Shown here one piece after another: positions 1 to 7,524 of a DNA stretch of 15,066 nt; the first letter of the stretch is position 1, and each line of letters opens with the position of its first letter. Origin of the DNA: Micavibrio sp. UBA1672 (GTDB lineage Bacteria > Pseudomonadota > Alphaproteobacteria > Micavibrionales > Micavibrionaceae); NCBI GenBank assembly GCA_002320665.1, contig DCKO01000058.1, positions 1 to 15,066 on the forward strand, in the 5' to 3' direction. The translations under genes were made by a program, and so were the position numbers. The notes beneath the pieces were generated by a model. It had not been told where the DNA came from. It was given only the letters and a program-made list of their open reading frames with translations, and did no database searches.

Positions 1-1
1 T

Positions 2-1045
2 AGAACACGTGATCAAGGTGCCTTTGTAGAATATATTGCAACGATTGTAACCGAGACACTCCCCTCGGAACTCAGCAACATCGAATCCGAAGCAATATCG
101 GGCGCAATTATTATCACTTTGCGCCCGAAAAATGAGAGCAAAATCTGGTATAAAATCACCAGCGGGAACTTATCCGATGATCAGAAACAAAATATAGAAT
201 CCGCAATAAAAAACCTTGATACACCGGAAGTCTTTGGAATCATGCCAGCAGCAATAACATTTCATATTAATGGCGCTCCTGATAATACGATAACAACCCA
301 CCCTATTGCGCCAGAATGGGTCATCCCAGAAGTTCAGAAATCCACCGAAATTACCTTAATTATAGAAAAAGCATGGAATGCAGAAGCGCCCCAAACTTAC
401 GATCCCTACGCCCAAATAGCAACTTTGCCTTTCTCAAATGTCCAGATATCTCCCATCATTCCACCCCACGTTACCTATAAGACAACAGACGATGAAACAA
501 ACAAACGTGCGTATGAGAAAATAAAAACACTTTTGGGAGCGCATCTTCATGATTTTTCATCTCTAACAGATGTAACAATGCTCGGCACTTTTCTCAGCCA
601 GAAAATTTCTGCGAAGCCTGACTATACGGAAAAATTGACACCATACCGAACAAGCCTCCCCTTCGGTGATAAACTCAAAGTAACAACCCAGTCTCTTATG
701 TCAAAGTCAACCGAACAGGCCACTCACCTTGCATATATCTTAAGCAATGAAATTCATATCCAGCCTGATGCAACAATACGAAAAGCCACCGACAAGGAAC
801 TTGCCTTAATCTGGTTTTTTATCGGCTGGGACATTCAAGAACCTCTTTATATTGTTGAAGACAAAACACATAAATACGCATTTGATTTTACACCTGACGG
901 CGAAAATATTTTCTGGCTGGAAGACATTAAAGAGCCTTGTATGCGCCTAGGTCAAGGTAGCGAAAATTTAACGCCCTGTATGTGTATTGAGTTCACAGAC
1001 GACTACCGTCCTATTTTTAGAAATTCCGAAGAGTCTTGTTCTTAA
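2..1045 (+). CDS. Hypothetical protein, 5' end cut by window edge
   Basis: The reading frame is open from base 2 to the TAA at 1043-1045 (347 codons), so the gene almost certainly starts to the left of the window; a TTG at 119 is an internal Leu codon rather than a convincing start. I do not recognise the family. The visible protein looks soluble, with short beta-like stretches (GAIIITLRP near the beginning, AAITFHING about 90 residues in) and a C-terminal part rich in Trp, Asp and Glu, with four cysteines in the last 40 residues. There is no signal peptide or membrane segment in the visible part. It is the only plus-strand gene and converges on the holin gene with 9 bp between the stop codons and no visible terminator, so the two transcripts probably overlap. 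Confidence 0.75.
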   Translation, partial: RTRDQGAFVEYIATIVTETLPSELSNIESEAISGAIIITLRPKNESKIWYKITSGNLSDDQKQNIESAIKNLDTPEVFGIMPAAITFHINGAPDNTITTHPIAPEWVIPEVQKSTEITLIIEKAWNAEAPQTYDPYAQIATLPFSNVQISPIIPPHVTYKTTDDETNKRAYEKIKTLLGAHLHDFSSLTDVTMLGTFLSQKISAKPDYTEKLTPYRTSLPFGDKLKVTTQSLMSKSTEQATHLAYILSNEIHIQPDATIRKATDKELALIWFFIGWDIQEPLYIVEDKTHKYAFDFTPDGENIFWLEDIKEPCMRLGQGSENLTPCMCIEFTDDYRPIFRNSEESCS

Positions 1046-1054
1046 ACTTTGTTG

Positions 1055-1591
1055 TTAATCCGTTTTCTCCTTCGGATTCCAGAAAATCACATCGCGCATC
1101 ATGCTAGCCGCTTTTTTATCATCACTACGACGATAGACATAAATACCGAGCACCGATAGGCCAACCGCCCAAATCGCGCTTAAGTTCCCCATCGCCGCCA
1201 TCACAACCCCTGCCTTATCCGTATCAAAGATAATCACATAGGCAATCCCGAACATCTGCGCCGCCCAGGTCAGGGCCATCAAATAGCCAAAAGTTGGACG
1301 CATACGCCGCACATAGGAATCCTGCGAGGCCACTTCGGCACGCAAGGATTGGTTCACCTCCGACAGCGCCGTCTCATAATGCGCAATCTCGATCTCGGCC
1401 ATTTTCTCGGTATGACGGTTCGCCTCGGCCAGTTGCTCCGGCGATATCCCGCCATCACGCAGCACATCTTGCACCTTCCCCAAAGCCTGCGAAGCTTTCT
1501 GCGCCGCCGGATGCTCCAACACCCCCAGCGCCCCGCCAAGTATCGCCACAAGCACAGGCAGTCCCACTTGGGACAATATTGATCCAAGCAT
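1055..1591 (-). CDS. 3TM-type holin (GTA_holin_3TM family)
   Basis: Predicted 178-aa holin, a small inner-membrane protein that would let a cytoplasmic endolysin reach the cell wall. There is one hydrophobic segment at about residues 8-25, a charged helical stretch (26-95) and two further membrane helices at about 100-122 and 130-153. The segment before the second helix (SQDSYVRRMRPTFGY, residues 89-103) is characteristic of the 3TM holins found in alphaproteobacterial prophages and gene transfer agents. The ATG at 1591 follows an AAGGAG Shine-Dalgarno with 8 bp spacing. It is the last gene of a minus-strand series that begins with the SleB hydrolase at 7497, and lies 32 bp after the EamA gene. 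The SleB gene is the likely partner. Family assignment is by recognition of sequence style, not by a search. Confidence 0.82.
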   Translation of the reverse strand: MLGSILSQVGLPVLVAILGGALGVLEHPAAQKASQALGKVQDVLRDGGISPEQLAEANRHTEKMAEIEIAHYETALSEVNQSLRAEVASQDSYVRRMRPTFGYLMALTWAAQMFGIAYVIIFDTDKAGVVMAAMGNLSAIWAVGLSVLGIYVYRRSDDKKAASMMRDVIFWNPKEKTD

Positions 1592-1623
1592 AATTGCTCT
1601 CCTTATTTGGTTTTAAATGATAG

Positions 1624-2478
1624 TCAGTTTTTTTGAGTGCGCATCGCCATATAAGATGCCGCCAAGATAAGCACGCCGCCAAAAGCCATACGCAGCTCCA
1701 GCCCCTCGCCCAAAATCAGATAGGCCAGTATGATCGCATAAAGATTTTCCAGCATAACAACCACGCTGATCACTTGCGCATCCAGATGCCGCGCGGAAAA
1801 TATATACATCGTAAAAGCCAGCGCCGTACAAACAACGCCATGCACAAACAAATACGCCCAATCCATCGGCAACACGGTTTCCTGCATCCACAAAACGATC
1901 GGCAACAAAATAATCATGGCCACAAAAAACTGATGAAACGTGAGGGTCACCGCAGAATAGCGCGCCACATAATTTTTATTCGCCAGCAACATCACCGCAT
2001 AGGTAAATCCGGCAATCAGCCCCCAAATCACACCCCAAGCTATATTATCCGTATCATAATCTGCGCCGCCAATAATCCCCACACCAACACAACACATCAT
2101 CCCCGAGATACAAGCCTCGGCACTCAGCTTGGTCTTGAAATATAAAGGCTCCAGAAAAATCGTGAACACCGTAAAACTGGAGAACATCAAAATCCCGATC
2201 GCCACAGTTGATATCTGGATCGAGTGAAAAAACGTAAACCAGTGAAACGCCATCAACGCCCCAAGCCCTATAAAACCAAGCGCATCGCGCATATTATCCG
2301 GCCTGATCTGTTTTTTACGATAAAGTTGAAACGCCAGCAAAACCGCCGCTGCAAATAATACCCGCCCGAAAACAATAAAAATCGCAGACGTACTCACGAG
2401 CTTGCCAAACAAACCCGACGCCCCCATCAAAAATACGGAAATATGAAGCCCGATTGTGGCCTTGGTTTTCTCATCCAT
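1624..2478 (-). CDS. EamA/DMT-superfamily permease
   Basis: A 284-aa integral membrane protein with about ten hydrophobic helices arranged as two repeats of five, the layout and length of EamA (DMT superfamily, RhaT/YdcZ-like) permeases. N-terminal features such as the GASGLFGKLVS stretch, and a second half ending in LILGEGLELRMAFGGVLILAA, match the conserved ends of EamA domains. Substrate cannot be read from the sequence; the family exports amino acids, metabolites or drugs. The ATG at 2478 has no clear Shine-Dalgarno. The first 30 codons and the upstream leader are duplicated at 4189-4281, where the start codon is destroyed. This is not a phage gene family, and its place between an unknown cargo gene and the holin is unusual. 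Confidence 0.85.
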   Translation of the reverse strand: MDEKTKATIGLHISVFLMGASGLFGKLVSTSAIFIVFGRVLFAAAVLLAFQLYRKKQIRPDNMRDALGFIGLGALMAFHWFTFFHSIQISTVAIGILMFSSFTVFTIFLEPLYFKTKLSAEACISGMMCCVGVGIIGGADYDTDNIAWGVIWGLIAGFTYAVMLLANKNYVARYSAVTLTFHQFFVAMIILLPIVLWMQETVLPMDWAYLFVHGVVCTALAFTMYIFSARHLDAQVISVVVMLENLYAIILAYLILGEGLELRMAFGGVLILAASYMAMRTQKN

Positions 2479-2623
2479 ATATCGGATGTACAGGAAAATT
2501 ACCGAAAAAGAAAGCCACCAAATTTACTGCGCAAACTGCTCAAGATGAAGAGCCGCTTTCTCAGCTTCAAATCTTTCATTCGCCGCCTTGATAAGCGATT
2601 GTTCAAAATTATCATCCAGAATT
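2389..2623. repeat. Direct repeat, left copy (~235 bp)
   Basis: Left copy of a direct repeat whose right copy lies exactly 1800 bp away at 4189-4423. By base-by-base reading there are about 13 mismatches and no internal gaps (roughly 94-95% identity). It contains the first 30 codons of the EamA gene (intact here), the short leader, and the last 31 codons plus stop of the helical-protein gene that is complete at 4324-4920 (a remnant here). Left of 2389 the similarity decays into a few shared bases with an indel; right of 2623 it stops. Confidence 0.93.
2524..2622 (-). pseudogene. 3' remnant of the helical-protein gene
   Basis: The minus strand here encodes the last 31 residues of the protein at 4324-4920, ending LHLEQFAQ before a TAA in the matching position. 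An in-frame TGA (2623-2625) lies immediately upstream, so nothing longer can be made. Compared with the intact gene there are both synonymous changes and amino-acid changes (for example Ala for Thr, Leu for Ile), including one codon with two changes. That pattern suggests the fragment derives from a diverged but coding allele rather than from random decay alone. Confidence 0.85.
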
Positions 2624-2624
2624 C

Positions 2625-2646
2625 AAAAACCCGAAAATCTTCGGTT
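2625..2646 (-). terminator. Weak intrinsic terminator candidate after the 449-aa gene
   Basis: On the minus strand a CCGAA/TTCGG stem with a 4-nt loop (2631-2644) is followed by GTTTTT. The stem is only 5 bp (7 with a bulged G), so termination may be partial. It lies 115 bp downstream of the stop of the 449-aa gene, in the 138-bp stretch 2623-2760. I see no coding sequence in that stretch. Confidence 0.35.
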
Positions 2647-2760
2647 AAAAATTTTTTAGGAAAAGAAAAAGTTTTCTAATAGCAGGCTTTATATGCATTA
2701 CCATTCGACCTCAAGTCAAAATAGTGTCGCATCCGACCCAAGCATAGCACCAATCAGGTA

Positions 2761-4110
2761 TTATAAAACCACCTCAGATGTAGCTTCTTGCTCCATCCTC
2801 ATAGCCAGGGAAACTACAGAAATCCGCGCATTGGACAACTTCGCACAACTTTCGGCCCAATCAGACCCCTCAAGCCCCGCCTCGGCAGACAAAGCCTTCC
2901 CGCCCGAAATCGCGTTCATCGACGCCATAATCCCTTGCGGATCATCCGAAGGCATATTTAAATCCACATTAACCTTATAAACTTTATACCCCTCCGGCGT
3001 GCCACCCTGCGCAACTACAGAGTTAAACCCCGAAGCCACAGCCTCAGCCGGCGAAGAGCCTTCCGGCTTCCCTGCCCCTAATTTTGCAAGAAGATCATTA
3101 AACGCCTCTGGCCCAAAAGCCGCATCCCCGCCAACACCAAAACAATGCTGAGAAAACCCATCATAAAGAATCTCCTGCTCCGGCATCTCCAGCATCCTGT
3201 CAATCACCGCCTCAGCCTCGGCCCCGTCCATCTCTTTGGAAATCACAAGCTCCGGATGATAGGTATAATCCCGATCCGAAGGAATATTACCGGCAGGAAT
3301 AACCGCGCCCTCCTCATCCAAAGCCACACCATTTTCATCATATTCATCAAACCCGTCATCACAAGACGGCCAAGCCGGCTGCTTGGCATATTCCCCCGTC
3401 TTGAAAACCATAGGCGCAACCGCATTAAATCCGGTAAAGAAAATCACCTGAGCGCCATTCTTTGGATCGTCCTCATCCCCATAATTTTTCTTCACCGAAG
3501 ACGGCCAAGCCTCGCGCATAGGATTGGCAACAGAATCATAATAAGCTTCGGGGTACTCAAACCCCCTTGCCTCCACACTCTGGACAATACGGTCCATATC
3601 CTCGGCCTCCACAGGAAAAGGCAATTCCGCCTCATCCCCATCCGCCTTAAAAACCTGATAGGCTTCAATAAAAGTCTCTCTAGCCATCCCCGCCGCCGTC
3701 ATATCAGCTATAATAGAGTTTTTAACATCACCTTTTTGCAAAACACCCGCCAAATTATCCGCGGTAACACTGCCATCATAACGGCTTTTCACCCAATCAA
3801 CGATCTTCTGCTCTTTTGCCTCGGAAAGCTTCGCCGTATCCACCGTCAAATCCCGAATGACAAGACCAACCCCATTCTTGTAATCTTCTTCAAACCCATA
3901 ATCTAGCGTCATACGGAAAACACCATCCACCTCGCACGCCGCGCGATGCTCCGGCGTATAGCCATCAATAATCCCGCTCAAACGCGGATGGTTAAGTGCG
4001 TCTTCCCAAGGAACACTGACAACCGTCGTCGCATGCTTGTCTTCATGTTCGGAATACTGATTTTGCGCAAGAATAAGATCAGATTGGACTTTCACAACTC
4101 TATCACCCAT
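2761..4110 (-). CDS. Acidic hypothetical protein (449 aa), repeat-flanked cargo
   Basis: A 449-aa soluble protein that I do not recognise. It is strikingly acidic, with Asp/Glu clusters (for example GDEDDPKNG near the middle, DDGFDEYDENG shortly after), few cysteines, no signal peptide and no membrane helix. The frame is intact over 1350 bp and base composition in the third codon positions is biased to C/G, so it is a real gene. The ATG at 4110 has no Shine-Dalgarno but is preceded by an AT-rich leader and a plausible promoter at 4148-4177. The gene is the only intact one inside an 1800-bp unit bounded by direct repeats, so it appears to have arrived as a single-gene cargo. No transposase or integrase accompanies it. 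Confidence 0.85.
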   Translation of the reverse strand: MGDRVVKVQSDLILAQNQYSEHEDKHATTVVSVPWEDALNHPRLSGIIDGYTPEHRAACEVDGVFRMTLDYGFEEDYKNGVGLVIRDLTVDTAKLSEAKEQKIVDWVKSRYDGSVTADNLAGVLQKGDVKNSIIADMTAAGMARETFIEAYQVFKADGDEAELPFPVEAEDMDRIVQSVEARGFEYPEAYYDSVANPMREAWPSSVKKNYGDEDDPKNGAQVIFFTGFNAVAPMVFKTGEYAKQPAWPSCDDGFDEYDENGVALDEEGAVIPAGNIPSDRDYTYHPELVISKEMDGAEAEAVIDRMLEMPEQEILYDGFSQHCFGVGGDAAFGPEAFNDLLAKLGAGKPEGSSPAEAVASGFNSVVAQGGTPEGYKVYKVNVDLNMPSDDPQGIMASMNAISGGKALSAEAGLEGSDWAESCAKLSNARISVVSLAMRMEQEATSEVVL

Positions 4111-4147
4111 TTTTTATTATTATTAAATTATCATTTTATTACAGACC

Positions 4148-4177
4148 ATAATACTACAAGCAAAAGGCTAAAAGCAA
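4148..4177 (-). promoter_or_regulatory. Candidate promoter for the 449-aa gene
   Basis: On the minus strand a TTGCTT -35-like box (4172-4177) is followed, after an 18-bp spacer, by TATTAT (4148-4153), which would start transcription about 30 nt before the ATG at 4110. It lies in the unique sequence between the right repeat and the gene, so the cargo would bring its own promoter. The surrounding DNA is AT-rich, which makes chance matches likely. Confidence 0.35.
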
Positions 4178-4188
4178 TAAAAAGCCGG

Positions 4189-4278
4189 CGTACTCACGAG
4201 CTTGCCAAACAAACCCGACGCCCCCATCAAAAATACGGAAATATGAAGCCCGATTGTGGCTTTGGTTTTCTCATCTAA
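4189..4278 (-). pseudogene. EamA 5' fragment, start codon lost
   Basis: The minus strand repeats the first 30 codons of the EamA gene (2389-2478) with a single mismatch inside the coding part. The initiator is changed to TTA by two substitutions, and the homology ends at 4189 where unrelated sequence leading to the 449-aa gene begins. It cannot produce a permease and is best read as debris of the duplication. Confidence 0.85.
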
Positions 4279-4423
4279 ATATCGGACGTACAGGAAAATT
4301 ACCGAAAAAGAAAGCCACCAAATTTACTGCGTAAACTGTTCAAGATGAATAGCAGATTTCTCTGCCTCAAATCTTTCATTCGCCGTCTTGATAAGCGATT
4401 GTTCAAAATTATCATCCAGCATT
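4189..4423. repeat. Direct repeat, right copy (~235 bp)
   Basis: Right copy of the repeat at 2389-2623, offset by exactly 1800 bp. Here the end of the helical-protein gene (4324-4423) belongs to the complete gene, while the EamA part (4189-4278) is a headless fragment: the EamA start codon position reads TTA instead of ATG on the minus strand (4276-4278). Mismatches are uneven: one in the 87-bp EamA part, three in the leader and nine in the part covering the other gene. Confidence 0.93.
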
Positions 4424-4920
4424 TTCAGACGACCAATACCATCGGCAAAGGCCTCTAGCTGATGACGGTCAACCCTGCGGACAAGCTCCGAAATACCTTT
4501 GGCTTCAATGCCATCAAATTCAACTTTTGAAAGCTCCATAGCCCTCGCATAAATATCAGGATGGGTCCGAGAAGCAACACCATTCATCGCCGATGACATA
4601 TCGCTATAAAGCTGCAAAACCTCCAGCGCCGTCTCGGCAGGCAATATCCCAGCCCCGCGTACTTCTGATCTCACCGCGCCAAGATGCTCTACCATTGTCT
4701 CCGCATAAGCGCCAATATCATAAGCCTTATCTGCGTCCATATGACTTGCAGGATTATGGCGGGAGCTTTCCATCCCACGGGCGTAAAACTCGTTTTGGTG
4801 CGCACGATCTGCCTCGGATACTACCGCCTTGATAGATTCAATCTTATCCGCAGAAGCATTCCCTCTGGCAATATTCGTAAATTTATCGATTTTTCCGCTG
4901 AGATTTTGCAATAATGCCAT
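4324..4920 (-). CDS. Hypothetical helical protein (198 aa)
   Basis: A soluble, largely alpha-helical protein of unknown family. No signal peptide or membrane segment is visible; the C-terminal third is charged and helix-forming (from LVRRVDRHQLEAF to the end). A GTG at 4929 is possible, but the ATG at 4920 is preferred because a GGTGGG stretch sits 4 bp upstream of it. A helix with LQLYSDMSSAMNG, preceded by a variable loop and an HL-containing helix, is reminiscent of the ENIVGFY...DHL region of the proteins at 7689 and 8428, so the three may be distant paralogues. Its last 31 codons are duplicated at 2524-2622. It follows the TerB-like gene by 85 bp in the same direction. Confidence 0.8.
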   Translation of the reverse strand: MALLQNLSGKIDKFTNIARGNASADKIESIKAVVSEADRAHQNEFYARGMESSRHNPASHMDADKAYDIGAYAETMVEHLGAVRSEVRGAGILPAETALEVLQLYSDMSSAMNGVASRTHPDIYARAMELSKVEFDGIEAKGISELVRRVDRHQLEAFADGIGRLKMLDDNFEQSLIKTANERFEAEKSAIHLEQFTQ

Positions 4921-5005
4921 GATGCCCACCCATATATTTTTATCATTTTAAGGCAATAACTTAACAAAGGAAAAGGGAATATGCAAATTCATTATGCACC
5001 CTTAC

Positions 5006-5485
5006 TTAAGCCGTACCGGCAGCACCCTCTATCTCGTCACGCACCTCTTGTTTGACCCGCACGCGGTCATGAGGTCCAACCCCTAAAAGGCTGGCAATCC
5101 GCGTGATGATATGCTCTTCGAAATGCTCCAGATGATGATCGGCAAAGGCCACGCGGTAAAGCAGACGGACAATCTCGACTTGCTGCTCATACTCCAGCAC
5201 CGCCATGATGGGTCGTGTAAAGCTATACAAATCCGCTGCCTCGTCATGATGCTCCAGCGCCCGTTCGAACACGCTTCTGGCTTGACTGGTCTCCAGTTCA
5301 AAATGCTCCTCGATACAGGCCAGAACACTAACTTTTTCATCTTCACTGAAATCATCATGCGTCACCGAAACCTGAATCATGAGCGCCGCCGTCGCCACAT
5401 GAAGCGGGTCATGCGCCGCTTCGGCCTCCTGCTTGACCGCCAATGCTTTCGTAACCTTATTCCATAGCTTTTTAGGCATGATCAT
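5006..5485 (-). CDS. TerB-family protein
   Basis: A 159-aa protein resembling the short alphaproteobacterial TerB-like proteins (COG4103 type, tellurite-resistance TerB fold). The all-helical domain covers about residues 25-150. The first half carries the acidic helix boundary DDFSEDEK (residues 44-51), typical of the metal-associated TerB motif; a second acidic and His-rich motif, FADHHLEHFEEH (113-124), sits at the equivalent place in the second half. In this fold the paired acidic motifs are thought to bind a divalent metal. The biochemical role of the stand-alone form is not established. ATG at 5485 or 5479 are both possible; a purine-rich AAAAGGAAAA lies just upstream. Such genes are normally chromosomal, so its presence between TPR and unknown genes adds to the mixed nature of this module. 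Confidence 0.8.
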   Translation of the reverse strand: MIMPKKLWNKVTKALAVKQEAEAAHDPLHVATAALMIQVSVTHDDFSEDEKVSVLACIEEHFELETSQARSVFERALEHHDEAADLYSFTRPIMAVLEYEQQVEIVRLLYRVAFADHHLEHFEEHIITRIASLLGVGPHDRVRVKQEVRDEIEGAAGTA

Positions 5486-5521
5486 TTTTCCTTTTAAACA
5501 CAGATATTATTCTATTTATGT

Positions 5522-6937
5522 TTAAGGATTTTCTGGTGAGGGTAAAGAGCTTAGTTTACTAGTCACAACCTGAAACATGTGCATATCATTGACACCCTCA
5601 CTTTTATAAACTTCACGAGCTTCAAGCCATGCCCGTTTTGCTTTCTCAAATTCCTTTTGTTCAAAGTAAACATTGCCGATATTCATGTGATCAGCCGCAG
5701 CAAATTGGGGTGGTCCATGATCTTTGTGTATCTCCAAAGCTTTCTCAAACATCTCTATTGCCTGATCAAACTCTTCTAACTTTAAATAAACCTCACCCAA
5801 ACTACCATAACTTAAAGCCTCCCCATAAACGCGGCCTAGATTAATATCTAAATCTAGTGATTTTTTATGATATTGCTCAGATTTTTTAAAATCCCCACCC
5901 TTATAATACAATTGACCAAGTCCACTATAATTATCCGCAAGCGGACCATTAAGCCCCTCTGTTTCATTAATTTTAATTGCCTTAAAAAAATATTTTTTTG
6001 CGGTTTCAGGAACACCTTTTTTTAGAAAAAGCAAACCTAGATTATTATAGTCTGTGGCTAATCTCCTTATGCGTTTCAGTTCCTCATTAAGAGCCAACGA
6101 TTTTTCAAACATTTCCTCTGCATCTGCATAATTATTTATATCAGAAAAAATATTTCCAAGACTACCATAGTTGTCTGCCTCTCCATCCCTTCGATTTAGT
6201 TCAAGATTCAAATCAAGAGACATTTGATTAAAGCTTATGGCCTTCTGATAGTTTCCTAAATGGTGATAAATAACTCCTAAATTTCCTAAAGCTACTGCAA
6301 GCCACTTCTTATCAGACGGTTTTTCGGCATATTCCAGTACTTTCTGAAAAGCATCTAACGCTTCATCAAAACGTGATTTTTCCATTAAAACGATACCATA
6401 GGAATTCCAAGCTTCAGAACTCCTTGGTTCCAATTCAATCGCCTTTTTATACATAATAAGTGACAAATCTTTATCTTGATCATAGATAACTTTGCCTTTG
6501 TATAGAGCAAAATCAGACTGCTCTTGAGTATCATGCTTTGTCTTGATTGCAGCATTTTTTGATACTAATTCTGTTTTACTACTTTGACTTTTTACTTTAG
6601 AAAATTCTTGAGTACTATTTATATTATCTTCAGGTACTTCCCCTTGGTCCATATTACGTATCAAGCCAAAAATAATTTGGTTTTTTTTCTCTAACTCTGC
6701 ATATAAAAATTCCCGCTCTTTATCATTATTTGGATAAACAGAAACAGTTTCAGCAAAAATATTGCCATCACCAGAATTACTGTTTCCTGTTCCTGACTGA
6801 ATATTACCGTTATTTACTAACTGTGGTGATTTTGAAGTAGTTGCCCAATAAATACTTGCCAACACCCCTACAAGCCCGATTAGCGCAACAATTATTTGTG
6901 TTATATCGCCTGTTGTAAACTTCTTAAACCAAGACAT
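5522..6937 (-). CDS. Membrane-anchored TPR-repeat protein
   Basis: A 471-aa protein with one N-terminal membrane helix (about residues 12-33). It is followed by a low-complexity Asn/Gly/Ser linker (NNGNIQSGTGNSNSGDGNI, 42-60), a charged helical stretch that may form a coiled coil (71-95), a Ser/Lys-rich segment, and then about eight tetratricopeptide repeats from about 141 to 455. The last six repeats keep a 40-residue period, as in kinesin-light-chain/LGN-type arrays. No enzymatic domain is visible, so it is probably a scaffold at the inner face of the membrane; the linker style is seen in some membrane-bound conflict or signalling proteins, an analogy only. The gene is visibly more AT-rich than its neighbours SleB and TerB, suggesting separate acquisition. 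A GGATAGGGA Shine-Dalgarno precedes ATG 6937. Confidence 0.88.
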   Translation of the reverse strand: MSWFKKFTTGDITQIIVALIGLVGVLASIYWATTSKSPQLVNNGNIQSGTGNSNSGDGNIFAETVSVYPNNDKEREFLYAELEKKNQIIFGLIRNMDQGEVPEDNINSTQEFSKVKSQSSKTELVSKNAAIKTKHDTQEQSDFALYKGKVIYDQDKDLSLIMYKKAIELEPRSSEAWNSYGIVLMEKSRFDEALDAFQKVLEYAEKPSDKKWLAVALGNLGVIYHHLGNYQKAISFNQMSLDLNLELNRRDGEADNYGSLGNIFSDINNYADAEEMFEKSLALNEELKRIRRLATDYNNLGLLFLKKGVPETAKKYFFKAIKINETEGLNGPLADNYSGLGQLYYKGGDFKKSEQYHKKSLDLDINLGRVYGEALSYGSLGEVYLKLEEFDQAIEMFEKALEIHKDHGPPQFAAADHMNIGNVYFEQKEFEKAKRAWLEAREVYKSEGVNDMHMFQVVTSKLSSLPSPENP

Positions 6938-7008
6938 TCCCTATCCTCACTTACTTAAAGCATAGGTTGTTTCTATTATGTTCTATGATTCGCTGCAAGT
7001 CACTAATT

Positions 7009-7497
7009 TTATAACCTATAAAACACATGCCGGCCGACTTTTGCGCACGGGGTTTCCCCCTTCGCCCAGTACGGCGTCATATGATCGGCATGGTAATGAG
7101 TCGCGCCATTGGTGATATCCTCCAAAGCGCCAGCGAGTGCCCGCCGCGCCACGCGCAAGGCACTGGCAAAATATAAATCGGCCTCATCCGCCGCCAGCAA
7201 AGCCTTATAATTCGGGTCTGAACGGTTCCAACACGAAAACTGATAGGGTTTCTGGCAGACCTGCACGATTGTGTTCCCCCACCAGAAACCGCCCTCTTCC
7301 TCGGCCCGCGCCACACGGTTCAAGATCACACAGGCCACAGCCTCCATGCCGCGCGAGCCTTCACCACGCGCCTCCCCCCAAAGGGTACGCGCCAGCACAT
7401 CCACAGTCGTTTCACGGCAAAAGGCTTCGATCTTGGCTCTCGCCGCATCACTTTTATTTCGGCCACCACAAAGGGCAACCAGCTTTGGTTTTTTCAT
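7009..7497 (-). CDS. SleB-type cell wall hydrolase (endolysin)
   Basis: A 162-163-aa cell wall hydrolase of the SleB family (PF07486 type), expected to cleave peptidoglycan glycan strands. Landmarks (numbering from the ATG at 7500): LARTLWGEARGE (36-47) with the likely catalytic Glu43, a conserved ILNRV (59-63), PYQFSCW (85-91), and the C-terminal ATHYHA (133-138), PYWA (143-146) and GRHVFYR (156-162) blocks. The domain fills nearly the whole protein and there is no signal peptide, so export would need a holin; the 3TM holin at 1055-1591, last gene of the same series, is the obvious candidate. ATG 7497 lies 7 bp after AAGGAG, ATG 7500 only 4 bp, so 7497 is preferred. A structured element lies directly upstream. 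Confidence 0.9.
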   Translation of the reverse strand: MKKPKLVALCGGRNKSDAARAKIEAFCRETTVDVLARTLWGEARGEGSRGMEAVACVILNRVARAEEEGGFWWGNTIVQVCQKPYQFSCWNRSDPNYKALLAADEADLYFASALRVARRALAGALEDITNGATHYHADHMTPYWAKGETPCAKVGRHVFYRL

Positions 7498-7524
7498 CAT
7501 TTTTCTCCTTGGTTAATTAGAAAA

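Noticed and set aside
1633..2145. Plus-strand frame of 170 codons
   Set aside because: Antisense to the EamA permease; the translation is His/Gln/Arg-rich, typical of an antisense shadow of a hydrophobic protein.
2443..2679. Plus-strand frame in the left repeat, with a similar one in the right repeat
   Set aside because: It is antisense to duplicated gene ends, so its apparent conservation follows from the repeat and not from selection on this frame.
3145..3906. Long open frame (253 codons) on the plus strand
   Set aside because: It lies wholly antisense to the 449-aa gene, has an Ile/Arg/His-heavy translation with no domain features, and no Shine-Dalgarno. It is a shadow caused by codon bias of the real gene.
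6962..7019. ATAGGTT/AACCTAT inverted repeat around the end of sleB
   Set aside because: Seven-base arms separated by 44 bp with no T-run; too weak to call a terminator or site.
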